Assembly (NCBI GenBank): GCA_029202845.1
Contig: CP119315.1
Span: 1,495,501-1,559,500 of the forward strand
Reading direction: 5' to 3'
From: Candidatus Sphingomonas colombiensis
Lineage (GTDB): Bacteria; Pseudomonadota; Alphaproteobacteria; Sphingomonadales; Sphingomonadaceae
DNA: 64,000 nt
The position numbers and the translations under genes were made by a program. This document shows positions 19,277 to 28,385 of this stretch, one piece after another. The notes under the pieces were generated by a model. It was not told where the DNA came from. It was given only the letters and a program-made list of their open reading frames with translations, and searched no databases. How positions within the stretch are numbered: the first letter of the stretch is position 1; each line of letters opens with the position of its first letter.

Positions 19277-19837
19277 TCAATGCCCGAGCTTCTCGACCTT
19301 GTCTTGTAATCGCGCCAGTTCCGCCTTCAGCGCGGCGATCTCGTCGTCCTTGCTCGCGGCCTGCTGTGCGGGCGCGTCGGGCGCATTGTCCTTGCCCGGC
19401 TTGAATGCGCCGGCGGCGGCCTCGAACATCGCCATGTTGCGCTTCGCCATCTCAGCGAATGGTGAATGCGCGAATGCACCCTCCACCGCAGATTTGAACT
19501 GCGCCTGATTGCGGCGGAAACTTTCCATCGATGCGTCGAGATAACCCGGCACCATCGCCTGCATCGAATCCCCGTACATCGAGATCAGCTGGCGCAGGAA
19601 ATTGACCGGGAGCATCGTCTGCCCGCGGCTTTCCTCCTCCATGATGATCTGCGTCAGGACATTATGGGTGATGTCCTCATCGGTCTTGGCATCCACCACG
19701 CGGAACTCGCGGCCTTCGCGCGTCATTTGCGCAAGATGATCAAGCGTGATGTAGGACGAGCTTTCGGTATTATAGAGCCGGCGGTTGGCGTATTTCTTGA
19801 TGATCACCGCGCCGTCACCGGAATGCTGCTTCTTCAT
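19277..19837 (-). CDS. phaR: Polyhydroxyalkanoate synthesis repressor PhaR
   Basis: A 186-residue regulator of PHA granule genes. The N-terminal PHB/PHA DNA-binding domain (VIIKKYANRRLYNTESSSYI, LDHLAQM) is followed by the PHB accumulation regulatory domain (ITHNVLTQIIMEEE, LPVNFLRQLISMYGDSMQ) and a C-terminal coiled coil (KDDEIAALKAELARLQDKVE). In known systems it represses phasin and its own gene and is released by binding PHA. ATG 19837 is preceded by GGGAGC; the frame extends further upstream without homology. It is divergent from the PhaC-like gene, only 14 bases away if that gene starts at 19852. Confidence 0.95.
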   Translation of the reverse strand: MKKQHSGDGAVIIKKYANRRLYNTESSSYITLDHLAQMTREGREFRVVDAKTDEDITHNVLTQIIMEEESRGQTMLPVNFLRQLISMYGDSMQAMVPGYLDASMESFRRNQAQFKSAVEGAFAHSPFAEMAKRNMAMFEAAAGAFKPGKDNAPDAPAQQAASKDDEIAALKAELARLQDKVEKLGH

Positions 19838-19851
19838 CGAAAGCTCCCGCA

Positions 19852-20946
19852 ATGAGAATTTACTGCGGTACAGCACATCCTGCCGCGCTGCAACACGGGC
19901 CGAGGCCGCTACCGCTGTTCCTCGACATGCTGCGCAGCGAAACCGCAGCATCGCCCGAGCGCGCGGCGGCGGCGCTGGCGGGGCTGCGCCGTTATCAGGA
20001 GGCGCCGCGCACCACGCCACGCCGCGCCGCGCCCGCGCGTTTTCGCAAGCGCCGTGCGCGGTTGCGCGATTATGGTGGGGAAGGGCCGCCGGTGGTGTTC
20101 GTCCCATCGCTAATCAACCCGCCGTTCGTGCTCGATCTGACTCCGCAAACATCGCTGCTGCGGTGGATCGCCGATGCGGGTTTCCACGCGTGGCTGGTCG
20201 ATTGGGGCACGAACGACCCGCGCGATCGCGAGCTGGATGTCGCGGGGCACGTCGAACGCGTGCTGGAGCCGCTGCTGGCGAAACTGTCCGAGCCGCCGTT
20301 GCTGGTCGGTTATTGTCTCGGCGGCACGATGGCGATGGCTGCGGCGAGCCGGATGAAGGTCGCCGGGCTGGCGACGATCGCCGCGCCATGGCGCTTCGCC
20401 GGCTATGGTGCGGCCGCGGACGATATCGCGACATTGTGGGAAATCGCCGAGCCGAGTTGCCGCAAGCTCGGGCTGGTGCCGATGGAGGTGCTGCAATCCG
20501 GCTTCTGGCGGATCGATCCCGCGCGCACGATCGGCAAATTCGAGGCGTTCGCGACCATGGCGGAGGAGCGCGCCGCGATGTTCGTCGCGCTGGAGGATTG
20601 GGCAAATGCCGGCGAGCCGCTGACCTATGCCGCCGGCGCGGAATTGTTCGAGCACATGGTGCAGGAGGATCGGCCGGGGCGCGGGGAATGGCGTGTGGGC
20701 GGCGCGATCGTCGGGCCGGAACAGCTCGATTGCCCGGCGATCGAGTTCGTCTCGCTATCCGATCGGATCGTGCCGGCGGCGACGGCGGCGGGCTTGCCCC
20801 AGCGCCGCGATCTCGGCGCTGGGCACGTCGGGATGATCGTCGGCGGCAGCGCGCGACGACAGTTGTGGGAACCACTGCGGGACTGGCTTCGCGATCCGCG
20901 TGGCGGTAGTGCGGACGCGAGTACCAGTCAGGAGCATCTGCCATGA
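19852..20946 (+). CDS. PhaC-like alpha/beta hydrolase (class III PHA synthase-related)
   Basis: A 364-residue alpha/beta hydrolase. The nucleophile is Cys155 in the PHA synthase box GYCLGG; the acid is in SLSDRIVP and the histidine in GAGHVGM. WLVDWGTND resembles the conserved PhaC segment. It is shorter than class I PhaC (about 600 residues) and near class III length, without a PhaE partner here. Synthesis or breakdown of PHA, or thioester hydrolysis, are all possible. Position between phaR and phaA (4-base overlap with phaA) supports a PHA role. Start uncertain: ATG 19852, or ATG 19927, which would leave more room for promoters. Confidence 0.75.
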   Translation: MRIYCGTAHPAALQHGPRPLPLFLDMLRSETAASPERAAAALAGLRRYQEAPRTTPRRAAPARFRKRRARLRDYGGEGPPVVFVPSLINPPFVLDLTPQTSLLRWIADAGFHAWLVDWGTNDPRDRELDVAGHVERVLEPLLAKLSEPPLLVGYCLGGTMAMAAASRMKVAGLATIAAPWRFAGYGAAADDIATLWEIAEPSCRKLGLVPMEVLQSGFWRIDPARTIGKFEAFATMAEERAAMFVALEDWANAGEPLTYAAGAELFEHMVQEDRPGRGEWRVGGAIVGPEQLDCPAIEFVSLSDRIVPAATAAGLPQRRDLGAGHVGMIVGGSARRQLWEPLRDWLRDPRGGSADASTSQEHLP

Positions 20947-22115
20947 CCGAAGTCGTCATCACTGCCGCCAAGCGTACCCCCGTCGGAAGTTTTCTCGGCG
21001 CCTTCGCCGCCACCCCCGCGCATGAACTGGGCCGGATCGCGATCGAGGCCGCGCTGGCGCAGGCCGGCGTTTCCGGCGACGAGGTGAGCGAGGTGATCCT
21101 CGGCCAGGTGCTCACGGCCGCGCAGGGGCAGAATCCGGCGCGGCAGGCGTCGATGGCGGCGGGGGTGCCCAAGGAAGTGCCGGCCTGGGGCGTCAATCAG
21201 GTGTGCGGCTCGGGCCTGCGCGCGGTCGCGCTCGCGGCGCAGGCGGTGCAGACGGGTGACGCGACGATCGTGGTGGCCGGCGGACAGGAGAGCATGTCGC
21301 TTTCCAACCACGCGCAGGCGTTGCGCGCCGGGCAGAAGATGGGCGCGCTCGAACTGGTCGATACGATGATCAAGGATGGTCTGACGGACGCCTTCAACGG
21401 CTATCACATGGGGATCACCGCCGAGAATCTCGCCAGCGAATATCAGGTGACGCGCGAGGAGCAGGATCAGTTCGCCGTCGCCAGCCAGAACAAGGCGGAG
21501 GCGGCGCGCGCGGCGGGGCGCTTCGTCGAGGAGATCGCGCCGGTCACGATCAAGGGGCGCAAGGGCGATACCATCGTCGAGGCGGATGAATATATCCGCG
21601 CCGGGGTGACGATCGACAGCGTGTCGGGCGTCCGCCCGGCGTTCAAGAAAGACGGCAGTGTCACCGCCGCCAATGCGAGCGGGCTCAATGACGGCGCCGC
21701 CGCACTGGTGGTGATGAGCCGCGCTGAGGCGGAGAAACGCGGCGCGCCGATCCTCGCGACGATCAAGTCATGGGCGTCGGCCGGGGTCGATCCCTCGATC
21801 ATGGGCATCGGCCCGGTGCCGGCGACGAAGCGCGCGCTGGAAAAGGCCGGCTGGACGATCGCCGATCTCGATCTGATCGAAGCGAATGAGGCGTTCGCGG
21901 CGCAGGCGCTGTCGGTCGGCAAGGAGCTTGGCTGGGATGCGGCCAAGGTCAACGTCAACGGCGGGGCGATCGCGATCGGCCACCCGATCGGCGCGTCCGG
22001 CGCGCGTGTGCTGACCACCTTGCTCTATGAGATGCAGCGGCGCGACGCGAAGAAGGGTCTTGCGACGCTCTGCATCGGCGGCGGGATGGGCATTGCGATG
22101 TGCGTCGAGCGGTGA
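20943..22115 (+). CDS. phaA: Acetyl-CoA C-acetyltransferase (beta-ketothiolase)
   Basis: A 390-residue thiolase that condenses two acetyl-CoA to acetoacetyl-CoA, the first step of PHB synthesis (or the reverse in degradation). Catalytic residues: Cys88 in NQVCGSGLRA, the His in GHPIGASGAR and the second Cys in LCIGGGMG. Length and motifs are those of biosynthetic thiolases. The ATG overlaps the upstream PhaC-like gene (ATGA) and its stop overlaps the next gene (GTGA), so the three genes form one translation-coupled operon. phaB is not adjacent. Confidence 0.93.
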   Translation: MTEVVITAAKRTPVGSFLGAFAATPAHELGRIAIEAALAQAGVSGDEVSEVILGQVLTAAQGQNPARQASMAAGVPKEVPAWGVNQVCGSGLRAVALAAQAVQTGDATIVVAGGQESMSLSNHAQALRAGQKMGALELVDTMIKDGLTDAFNGYHMGITAENLASEYQVTREEQDQFAVASQNKAEAARAAGRFVEEIAPVTIKGRKGDTIVEADEYIRAGVTIDSVSGVRPAFKKDGSVTAANASGLNDGAAALVVMSRAEAEKRGAPILATIKSWASAGVDPSIMGIGPVPATKRALEKAGWTIADLDLIEANEAFAAQALSVGKELGWDAAKVNVNGGAIAIGHPIGASGARVLTTLLYEMQRRDAKKGLATLCIGGGMGIAMCVER

Positions 22116-22498
22116 TCGACCATATCGGCATCGGCGCGGCGGATTATGCGGCGGCGCGGCGTTTTTACGACGCCGCGCTCGCCCCGCTCGGTTTCGCCGT
22201 GGTGATGGAAGTGACGGCGGCGGAAAGCGGCGGCTATCAGGGCGTCGGTTATGGCCGTGAGGACAAGCCGAGCTTCTGGGTGTCGGGCGGCGGCGCGCGT
22301 GGTGCCGGGATGCATGTCTCCTTCACCGCCCCGGATCGCGCGGCGGTCGACGCCTTCCATGCCGCCGCCATGGCGCATGGCGGGCGAGACAATGGCGCGC
22401 CCGGGCTGCGACCGCACTATCACCCCGATTATTATGGCGCGTTCGTGCTCGACCCTGACGGCGTCAACGTCGAAGCGGTGTGCCACGCACCGGCTTAG
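22112..22498 (+). CDS. VOC-family (glyoxalase-like) protein
   Basis: A 128-residue metalloenzyme-fold protein of the vicinal oxygen chelate superfamily. It starts IDHIGIGAADYAAARRFYDA, the standard first beta-alpha-beta unit, with a potential metal His at position 3, and ends YYGAFVLDPDGVNVEAVCH with the usual C-terminal Glu. Substrate unknown. The GTG at 22112 overlaps the phaA stop (GTGA), a start supported by homology beginning there; it is the last gene of that operon. It converges with the EamA transporter gene. Confidence 0.85.
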   Translation: MIDHIGIGAADYAAARRFYDAALAPLGFAVVMEVTAAESGGYQGVGYGREDKPSFWVSGGGARGAGMHVSFTAPDRAAVDAFHAAAMAHGGRDNGAPGLRPHYHPDYYGAFVLDPDGVNVEAVCHAPA

Positions 22499-22507
22499 GG
22501 TGAAGCG

Positions 22508-23350
22508 CTAGACGGCGGTGAGCGTGATCGCCACCGCGCCGGCGGCGATCACCAATGCCCCGATCGCGCGGCGGCGATCGACATGTTCGCCGAGCGCGAA
22601 CACCGCGATCAGCAGCGCGAAGAGCACGCTCGTCTCGCGCAATGCCGAAACGATGCCCGCCGGGGCGATGCGCAGCGCGAGCAACGCCGAACCGAAGGCG
22701 ATCAAGGTGACCACGCCCGCCGTCATCCCCTGCCGCCCCTCCGCGCGTAGCAGTCGCACGACCTGCCCGCGTCGGGCGACGGCGAAGATCGGGAACATGA
22801 TCAGGCCGTCGAGCACGAAGAACCACGCGATGAACGTCATCGCCAGCGGGGCGAGGCGGATCGCCTGCGCATCGACGACGGTATAAAGCGTCGTCAACAG
22901 CCCGGCCGCGATCGCAGCGATCAGCCCGGCGTGCGCGACATGGCGACCCGCCGCGATCAGCATGACGCCGCCGCTCACCAGCGCCACCCCCAGCAGGCCC
23001 GGTGGCGCGATGCGATCCCCCAGCACCGCTATCCCCAGCACCGCGGTGAGGATCGGCGCGGTGCCGCGCGCGATCGGATAGGCAACGGCGAAATCGTTCG
23101 CGGCATAAGAGCGGATCAGCACGAGCTGATAGATGGTGTGGAGCGCATTGGCGGCGAGCAGCCATGGCAGCATCGCGGCGGTCGGCAACGGGACGAACAG
23201 GCAGACGGGGGCCAGCACCACCGCACCGACGGCCCCGATCAGCGCGCGGATCGCGAGCCGATCCCGCCCCGCCTTGAGCAACGCATGGGCAGCGGCGGTG
23301 GTGACCGACGACAGCAGCGCGAGCGCGATCCCGGCGCCGCTGGCGATCAT
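22508..23350 (-). CDS. EamA/DMT-family transporter
   Basis: A 280-residue inner membrane protein with about ten hydrophobic helices arranged as two EamA repeats (ALLKAGRDRL in the first, AFGSALLALRIAPAGIVSALRETSVLFALLIAV in the second, the latter quoted by position about 205-237). The motif VAYPIARGTAPILTAVLG is typical. These proteins export metabolites such as amino acids or purines; the substrate is unknown. It begins 7 bases after the alr stop and is probably co-transcribed with it. Confidence 0.88.
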   Translation of the reverse strand: MIASGAGIALALLSSVTTAAAHALLKAGRDRLAIRALIGAVGAVVLAPVCLFVPLPTAAMLPWLLAANALHTIYQLVLIRSYAANDFAVAYPIARGTAPILTAVLGIAVLGDRIAPPGLLGVALVSGGVMLIAAGRHVAHAGLIAAIAAGLLTTLYTVVDAQAIRLAPLAMTFIAWFFVLDGLIMFPIFAVARRGQVVRLLRAEGRQGMTAGVVTLIAFGSALLALRIAPAGIVSALRETSVLFALLIAVFALGEHVDRRRAIGALVIAAGAVAITLTAV

Positions 23351-23357
23351 CCCCGCA

Positions 23358-24383
23358 TCACCGCCATACCCGATCGAATCGCGCGCCGAGCCCAGTCAGC
23401 AGCTCATATTGCGACATGCCGCTGATCGCCGCAGCCCCGGGCAATGCATAATCGAGCGCGAGCCAATCGCCCTCCGCCACCGCATGTGCGCCGCAATCCA
23501 CCGCGATCAGGTCCATCGAGACGCGCCCCAGCACCGGCAGCCGCACCTCGCCGATCAACGCATGGCCCTTGCCCGAAAAGGCGCGCCAATAGCCGTCGGC
23601 ATAACCGAGATTGAGTATCGCCACTTCGGTATCGGCGGGCGCGGTCCACGTCGCGTTATAGCCTACCGTCTCGCCGGCGGGGACGCGGCGGCGTTGCAGT
23701 ACCTGCGCCTCGGGCCGCGCAACCTGGCGGATCGCCGCCAGCTCGGTGCGCGGGATGCCGCCGTAAAGCGCAAGGCCCGGGCGGACGAGATCGAGGTGAT
23801 AGTCCGCGCCCAGCGCGATACCGGCGGAATTGGCAAGGCTCATCCGCCGCGCCTGTGTCGCGCCAGCCAGCGCGGCGAAACGCGCGCGCTGCGTTTCGTT
23901 CAACGCCACATCCTCGTCGGCGCTGGCGAGGTGGGTCATCAACGTGTCGATGCGCAGCCCATCGAGCAGCCCGCTCGCAATATCCTCAGCCGACACGCCG
24001 AGGCGGTTCATGCCGGTATCCACCATGACGTCACATTCGCCGCCGCCGGCTTCCTTCCAGCGAGAGACCTGTATCGGGGTGTTGAGCACCGGGCGCGCGT
24101 TGCGCAGCCGCGCCAGCGCCATATCGTCCGCGCGGACGCCGTGGAAAACCGAAACGCTGACCCCGGTGTCGACCAGCGCGCGCGCCTCTGCCCATGTGGC
24201 GACGAAGAAATCGCGACACCCGGCGTCCGCCAGCCGGCGCACCACCGCGCGCGCGCCGAGGCCGTAACCATCCGCCTTCACCGCCGCGCCGCATGCCGCC
24301 GCGCCGCTCATCGCATCGAGCAGGCGCCAGTTATGGACGAGTGCCGAGGTGTCGAGCGAAAGGCGGCAAGGGGAGCGGTTCAT
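23358..24383 (-). CDS. alr: Alanine racemase
   Basis: A 341-residue PLP enzyme that makes D-alanine for peptidoglycan. The PLP lysine is K36 in AVKADGYGLGA; the second catalytic Tyr is likely in GYNATWTAP, and RVSMDLIAVD is the conserved C-terminal segment. Fold-type III barrel followed by the beta domain. ATG 24383 is used; an adjacent GTG at 24386 adds one residue. It is slightly short for the family (about 350-360) but complete. It is followed at once by an EamA transporter gene. Confidence 0.94.
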   Translation of the reverse strand: MNRSPCRLSLDTSALVHNWRLLDAMSGAAACGAAVKADGYGLGARAVVRRLADAGCRDFFVATWAEARALVDTGVSVSVFHGVRADDMALARLRNARPVLNTPIQVSRWKEAGGGECDVMVDTGMNRLGVSAEDIASGLLDGLRIDTLMTHLASADEDVALNETQRARFAALAGATQARRMSLANSAGIALGADYHLDLVRPGLALYGGIPRTELAAIRQVARPEAQVLQRRRVPAGETVGYNATWTAPADTEVAILNLGYADGYWRAFSGKGHALIGEVRLPVLGRVSMDLIAVDCGAHAVAEGDWLALDYALPGAAAISGMSQYELLTGLGARFDRVWR

Positions 24384-24441
24384 CACCCCCGGTTAGCGGG
24401 CGGTGGTCTCCGCGTCGATGGCGGCCGGGTCGCCCCCGCGC

Positions 24442-26043
24442 TTATGCCACGATGTGCCCGTGGCGATCCTCTTTCAACCACAGGATGGTGACGATCAGCG
24501 CCAGCAACGTGATTCCCCAAGTGTACCACAAGCCGGCGAAGGGATTGCCGGTGCGCGCGACGATATACTGGCTGATGAACGGCAGGAATCCGCCGAAATA
24601 GCCCGTGCCAAGGTGATAGGGCATCGATAGCGAGCTATAGCGGATCGCGGGCGGGAACATCTCCGACAGCAGCGCTGCGACGGGGCCATAGGTGAGCCCG
24701 GACAGCGCGGTGATGGCCAGGATCGCGATCAGGATCAGCGCGATATTGCCCGCGCTCGGCTTCACCCGGCCGAGATCATAGCCCGCGTCCGCCAGCGCCT
24801 TGTCGAGCGCTGCCGGCGAATGATCGGTGATCGGCAAGCCGCCGATCGATACGCTCGGCACCGGCGTGACCTCCTTGGTGTAGGCCACGCCCTTCTTGGA
24901 GAAATAGTCGAGCAGCCGGGCGCATTCGTCTGTCTGTTGCGAAGCGAACGGGGAATAAGCGCATCGCGGGCCGGAAACCACCACCGGCGCGCGTTCCGCG
25001 GCGCGCGCGAGGCCCGGGTTTGCCGCCGCACCCATCACCTGGAAGATCGGGAACAGCAGGATCAGCGTCATAATATAGCCGATTACGATCGGTTTCTTGC
25101 GCCCGACCAGATCGGAGAGCCAGCCGAACAGCACAAACCACGCCACCCCCATCAGCGCGCCCGCGCCGGTGATGAGCTGCGCGGTCGTCTCTTCCAGCCG
25201 CATCGTCGTCTGGAGGAAGGAAAGGACCGAGAACATCGCGGTGTACCAGATCACCGCCAGTCCGGCGGCGATGCCGAACAGCGCGACTGCCATCCGCTTC
25301 AGATTGCCGGGATAGGTGAAGCTTTCGCGCAGCGGATTGTTTGCCACCTCGCCCGCCGCGCGCATCGCCTTGAACACCGGGCTTTCCGACAGCTTGAGCC
25401 GCATCCACAGCGATACCGCAAGCAGTGCGATCGAGAAGATGAACGGCGCGCGCCAGCCCCAGCTTTCCCATGCCGGCCCGGCCAGCACGGTTTTGAACGA
25501 CAGGATCACCGCGAGGCTCAGAATGAAGCCGCCGACGACGCCGGCCTGAATGAAGCTGGTGTAGAAACCGGAGCGGCCGCGCGGCGAATGTTCGGCGACA
25601 TAGATCGCCGCGCCGCCATATTCGCCGCCCAGCGCCAGCCCCTGCGCGATGCGCAGCAACAGGACGAGGATCGGCGCGGCCATGCCGATCGCGTCATAGG
25701 ACGGGATCAGGCCCACGCCGGCGGTGGCGATGCCCATCAGCGTGATGGTGACGAGGAAGGTGTATTTGCGCCCCAGCCGGTCACCCAGATAACCGAACAG
25801 CACCGCGCCGATCGGGCGGAAGCCGAAGCCAACCGCGAAGCCCGCCCAGGCAAGCAGGGTCTGCAATGTCTCGTTGCCGGCCGGGAAGAAGGTGCGCCCG
25901 ATGATCCCCGACGCGGCGAGCGTGCCGTAGATGAAGAAATCATACCATTCGAAAACGGTGCCGAGCGCGGACGCCGAAATGACCAGCTTGATGTCCGCCT
26001 TGGACGGCTCCGCATCGTGATCCTGCGCAACGACCGTCGCCAT
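24442..26043 (-). CDS. MHS-family MFS transporter with a long periplasmic insertion
   Basis: A 533-residue major facilitator of the metabolite:H+ symporter group (ProP/KgtP-like). The start ASALGTVFEWYDFFIYG, the loop GYLGDRLGRKYTF and QGLALGGEYGGAAIYVAEHS are family hallmarks. It is about 100 residues longer than usual: between predicted helices 9 and 10 there is a soluble stretch of roughly 95 residues with two cysteines (GPRCAYSPF, DECARLLDY), which should face the periplasm. Substrate is probably a carboxylate but cannot be fixed. ATG 26043 is preceded by GGCAGG; it lies 115 bases downstream of the Gre-like gene. Confidence 0.88.
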   Translation of the reverse strand: MATVVAQDHDAEPSKADIKLVISASALGTVFEWYDFFIYGTLAASGIIGRTFFPAGNETLQTLLAWAGFAVGFGFRPIGAVLFGYLGDRLGRKYTFLVTITLMGIATAGVGLIPSYDAIGMAAPILVLLLRIAQGLALGGEYGGAAIYVAEHSPRGRSGFYTSFIQAGVVGGFILSLAVILSFKTVLAGPAWESWGWRAPFIFSIALLAVSLWMRLKLSESPVFKAMRAAGEVANNPLRESFTYPGNLKRMAVALFGIAAGLAVIWYTAMFSVLSFLQTTMRLEETTAQLITGAGALMGVAWFVLFGWLSDLVGRKKPIVIGYIMTLILLFPIFQVMGAAANPGLARAAERAPVVVSGPRCAYSPFASQQTDECARLLDYFSKKGVAYTKEVTPVPSVSIGGLPITDHSPAALDKALADAGYDLGRVKPSAGNIALILIAILAITALSGLTYGPVAALLSEMFPPAIRYSSLSMPYHLGTGYFGGFLPFISQYIVARTGNPFAGLWYTWGITLLALIVTILWLKEDRHGHIVA

Positions 26044-26158
26044 CCTGCCCCAGCTCCCCATTCGGGTCGGCCTTTGCCGCCCGGGCAGTAGCTGTAACGC
26101 GCCGTCGGCGGGCGGCAAGAGGCTATGGTGTGCGGAGCGGGGGGCTGGTGGCGCGCGC

Positions 26159-26626
26159 TCAGGCGCTCAACGCCGGTTCCACTCCCAGTACTATGATCGC
26201 CTCTTCGCGACCGCCGAACGGAAGGACATCGCCTTCGCCTCCACCGATCAGCGCGCGCGCCAGCGGGGCGGAGAAAGCGAGCTTCCCCGCCGCCGGATCG
26301 GCCTCGTCGTCGCCGACGATTTCGATCATTCGCGCCGCGCCGTTGAGCGTGAAGCGCACCCGGCTGCCGAATGCGATCTCGTCCTCCGGCGGCTGCGGCG
26401 CCAGGATCGCGGTGATTCGGCGCGTCTGCCAGTAGCGCAGCTCGCGCGCGATTTCCTCGCGGCGCGGCTCGTCGGCACCGTCCTGCGCCGCCTCCAGCGC
26501 GGCGATCCTTTCGCCGATCAACGCATGGCCGCGCGGCGTGACGAGATTCGGCCCGGACGGGAGCGGCAGCTCGAAGCGGGGCTCCTTGTGCTCCTCGTCG
26601 CTCTCCCGGCGGAACGCGACGCTCAT
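26159..26626 (-). CDS. GreA/GreB-family elongation factor-like protein
   Basis: A 155-residue protein with the Gre layout: a helical N-terminal part (LVTPRGHALIGERIAALE, then RREEIARELRYWQTRRITAI) and a C-terminal FKBP-like domain (IAFGSRVRFTLNG, KLAFSAPLARALIGGGEGD). The first part would reach into the RNA polymerase channel; GreB-like activity is plausible. It could instead be one of the Gre-domain factors with another role, since the tip acidic residues are not clear. The start overlaps the mmsB stop (ATGA), so it is translated with the valine-degradation operon, an odd place for a transcription factor of this kind. Confidence 0.8.
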   Translation of the reverse strand: MSVAFRRESDEEHKEPRFELPLPSGPNLVTPRGHALIGERIAALEAAQDGADEPRREEIARELRYWQTRRITAILAPQPPEDEIAFGSRVRFTLNGAARMIEIVGDDEADPAAGKLAFSAPLARALIGGGEGDVLPFGGREEAIIVLGVEPALSA

Positions 26627-27507
26627 GGCTTGCCGGCGAGCATGTTGATGATGCCGGAGAAATCGCGCCCGCCGTTGCCGGCGCCGGCATAGGTTTCATA
26701 AAGCTCGCGCGCGCGCGCGCCCATCGGCACTTCGGCGCCGACGCTTTCCGCCGCTTCCATCGCCAGCCGCAGATCCTTGAGCATCAGCGCGGTGGCGAAA
26801 CCGCCCTGATAATCGTGATCCGCCGGCGTTTCCGGGCCGACGCCAGGAACCGGGCAATAGCTCGTCATCGACCAGCTCTGCCCGGAGGAAACGCTGGCGA
26901 TATCGTAAAACGCATTCGCGTCGAGCCCGAGCTTTTGCGCGAGCACGAACGCCTCGCACGTCGCGATCATCTCCGCGCCGAGCAGCATGTTGTTGCAGAT
27001 CTTCGCGGCCTGCCCGGCGCCGCTGACGCCGGCGTGGATCACCGCCTTGCCCATATCGGCGAGGAAGCCCTGCGCGCGCGCGAACGCCTCGTTCGAGCCG
27101 CCGACCATGAAGGTCAGCGTGCCGCCATTGGCCGCCGCGATCCCGCCCGAGACGGGGGCATCGACGGCGACCAGGCCCTTGGCCGCCGCCTGCTCGGCGA
27201 CGCGCTTGGCGGTCATCACGTCGATCGTCGAGCAATCGATCAGGATCGCGGACGGCAGCGCCGCATCGAGCACGCTTTCGCCATAGACCTGTTCGACATG
27301 CGTGCCCGCCGGAAGCATGGTGATCACCGCCTCCGCGCCGTCCGCCGCCTCGCGCGCCGATGCGACGGGCAGGCAGCCGGCGGCCTTCGCCTTGTCCAGC
27401 GCGTCGGCCGACAGATCGAAGGCGCGGACGTCATGGCCCTTCTTCGCGAGATTGGCGGCCATGCCGCCGCCCATGTTGCCCAGCCCGATGAAACCGACGC
27501 GCGCCAT
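26623..27507 (-). CDS. mmsB: 3-hydroxyisobutyrate dehydrogenase
   Basis: A 294-residue NAD-dependent dehydrogenase that oxidises 3-hydroxyisobutyrate to methylmalonate semialdehyde in valine breakdown. N-terminal Rossmann motif GFIGLGNMGGGMAANLAKKG, the substrate-binding DAPVSGGIAAANGGTLTFM and the catalytic lysine region GAGQAAKICNNMLL are intact. Length is normal. It follows the enoyl-CoA hydratase by about 43 bases and is coupled to the Gre-like gene downstream. Together with mmsA and the acyl-CoA genes upstream this makes a full valine branch. Confidence 0.95.
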   Translation of the reverse strand: MARVGFIGLGNMGGGMAANLAKKGHDVRAFDLSADALDKAKAAGCLPVASAREAADGAEAVITMLPAGTHVEQVYGESVLDAALPSAILIDCSTIDVMTAKRVAEQAAAKGLVAVDAPVSGGIAAANGGTLTFMVGGSNEAFARAQGFLADMGKAVIHAGVSGAGQAAKICNNMLLGAEMIATCEAFVLAQKLGLDANAFYDIASVSSGQSWSMTSYCPVPGVGPETPADHDYQGGFATALMLKDLRLAMEAAESVGAEVPMGARARELYETYAGAGNGGRDFSGIINMLAGKP

Positions 27508-27550
27508 CTTATTTCCTCTCCAGATTATAACGTCCGAACCCCGGTTGGGG

Positions 27551-28333
27551 TTACCGGCCCTTCCACGCGCCCGCGCGCTTCTCGATAAACGCGGCCATGC
27601 CCTCTGCCTTGTCCTCGGTGGCGGTGAGGATCTGGAACAGGCGACGCTCGGTCAGGATGCCCTGCGCGAGATTGGTCTCGAACGCGGTGTTGACCATTTC
27701 CTTGTTCACCATCGCGGCCATCGGCGGCATCGACGCGATCGTCGTGGCGGTCTTGAGTACTTCCTCAAGCAGATCGGCCAGCGGCACGACACGCGCGACG
27801 AGCCCCGAACGCTCCGCCTCGGCGGCATCCATCATCCGCCCGGTGAGGCACATTTCCATCGCCTTGGCCTTGCCGATCGCGCGGGTCAGCCGCTGCGATC
27901 CGCCCATGCCGGGCGCGACGCCGAGCTTGATCTCGGGCTGGCCGAATTTCGCGGTGTCGGCGGCGATGATGAAATCCGCCATCATCGCCAGCTCGCAGCC
28001 GCCGCCGAGCGCGAAGCCGTTGACCGCCGCGATCCACGGCTTGCGGGTGGCGACCACGCCGGTCTGCCAGCCGGCGAAGAAATCCTGCAGGAAGAAATCG
28101 GCCGCCGCCATATCGGCCATCTGCTTGATATCCGCCCCCGCGGCGAACGCCTTCTCGCCCGCGCCCGTCAGGACGAGGCAACGCTGCGTATCGTCCTTGT
28201 CATAGGCGCCGAACGCGGTGGCGAGATCGGCCAGCACATCGGAATTGAGCGCGTTCAGCGCCTGCGGGCGATTGAGCGTGACGAGCGTGACCGCGCCGCG
28301 CTGTTCGACGAGGATATTGGCGTAATCAGACAT
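27551..28333 (-). CDS. Enoyl-CoA hydratase (valine/fatty acid degradation)
   Basis: A 260-residue crotonase that hydrates methacrylyl-CoA or other enoyl-CoA. Oxyanion segments KAFAAGADIKQM and GFALGGGCELAMMADF are followed by the second catalytic glutamate region FGQPEIKLGVAPGMGG, so this is a true hydratase. ATG 28333 is behind GGAGAAG. It lies 52 bases after the HIBYL-CoA hydrolase gene and upstream of mmsB on the same strand; methacrylyl-CoA hydration is the inferred job. Confidence 0.93.
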   Translation of the reverse strand: MSDYANILVEQRGAVTLVTLNRPQALNALNSDVLADLATAFGAYDKDDTQRCLVLTGAGEKAFAAGADIKQMADMAAADFFLQDFFAGWQTGVVATRKPWIAAVNGFALGGGCELAMMADFIIAADTAKFGQPEIKLGVAPGMGGSQRLTRAIGKAKAMEMCLTGRMMDAAEAERSGLVARVVPLADLLEEVLKTATTIASMPPMAAMVNKEMVNTAFETNLAQGILTERRLFQILTATEDKAEGMAAFIEKRAGAWKGR

Positions 28334-28385
28334 GATTCTTCTCCAAATCGGCAACCCGTAAATCGGGGACGGCGCTACGACCGGA

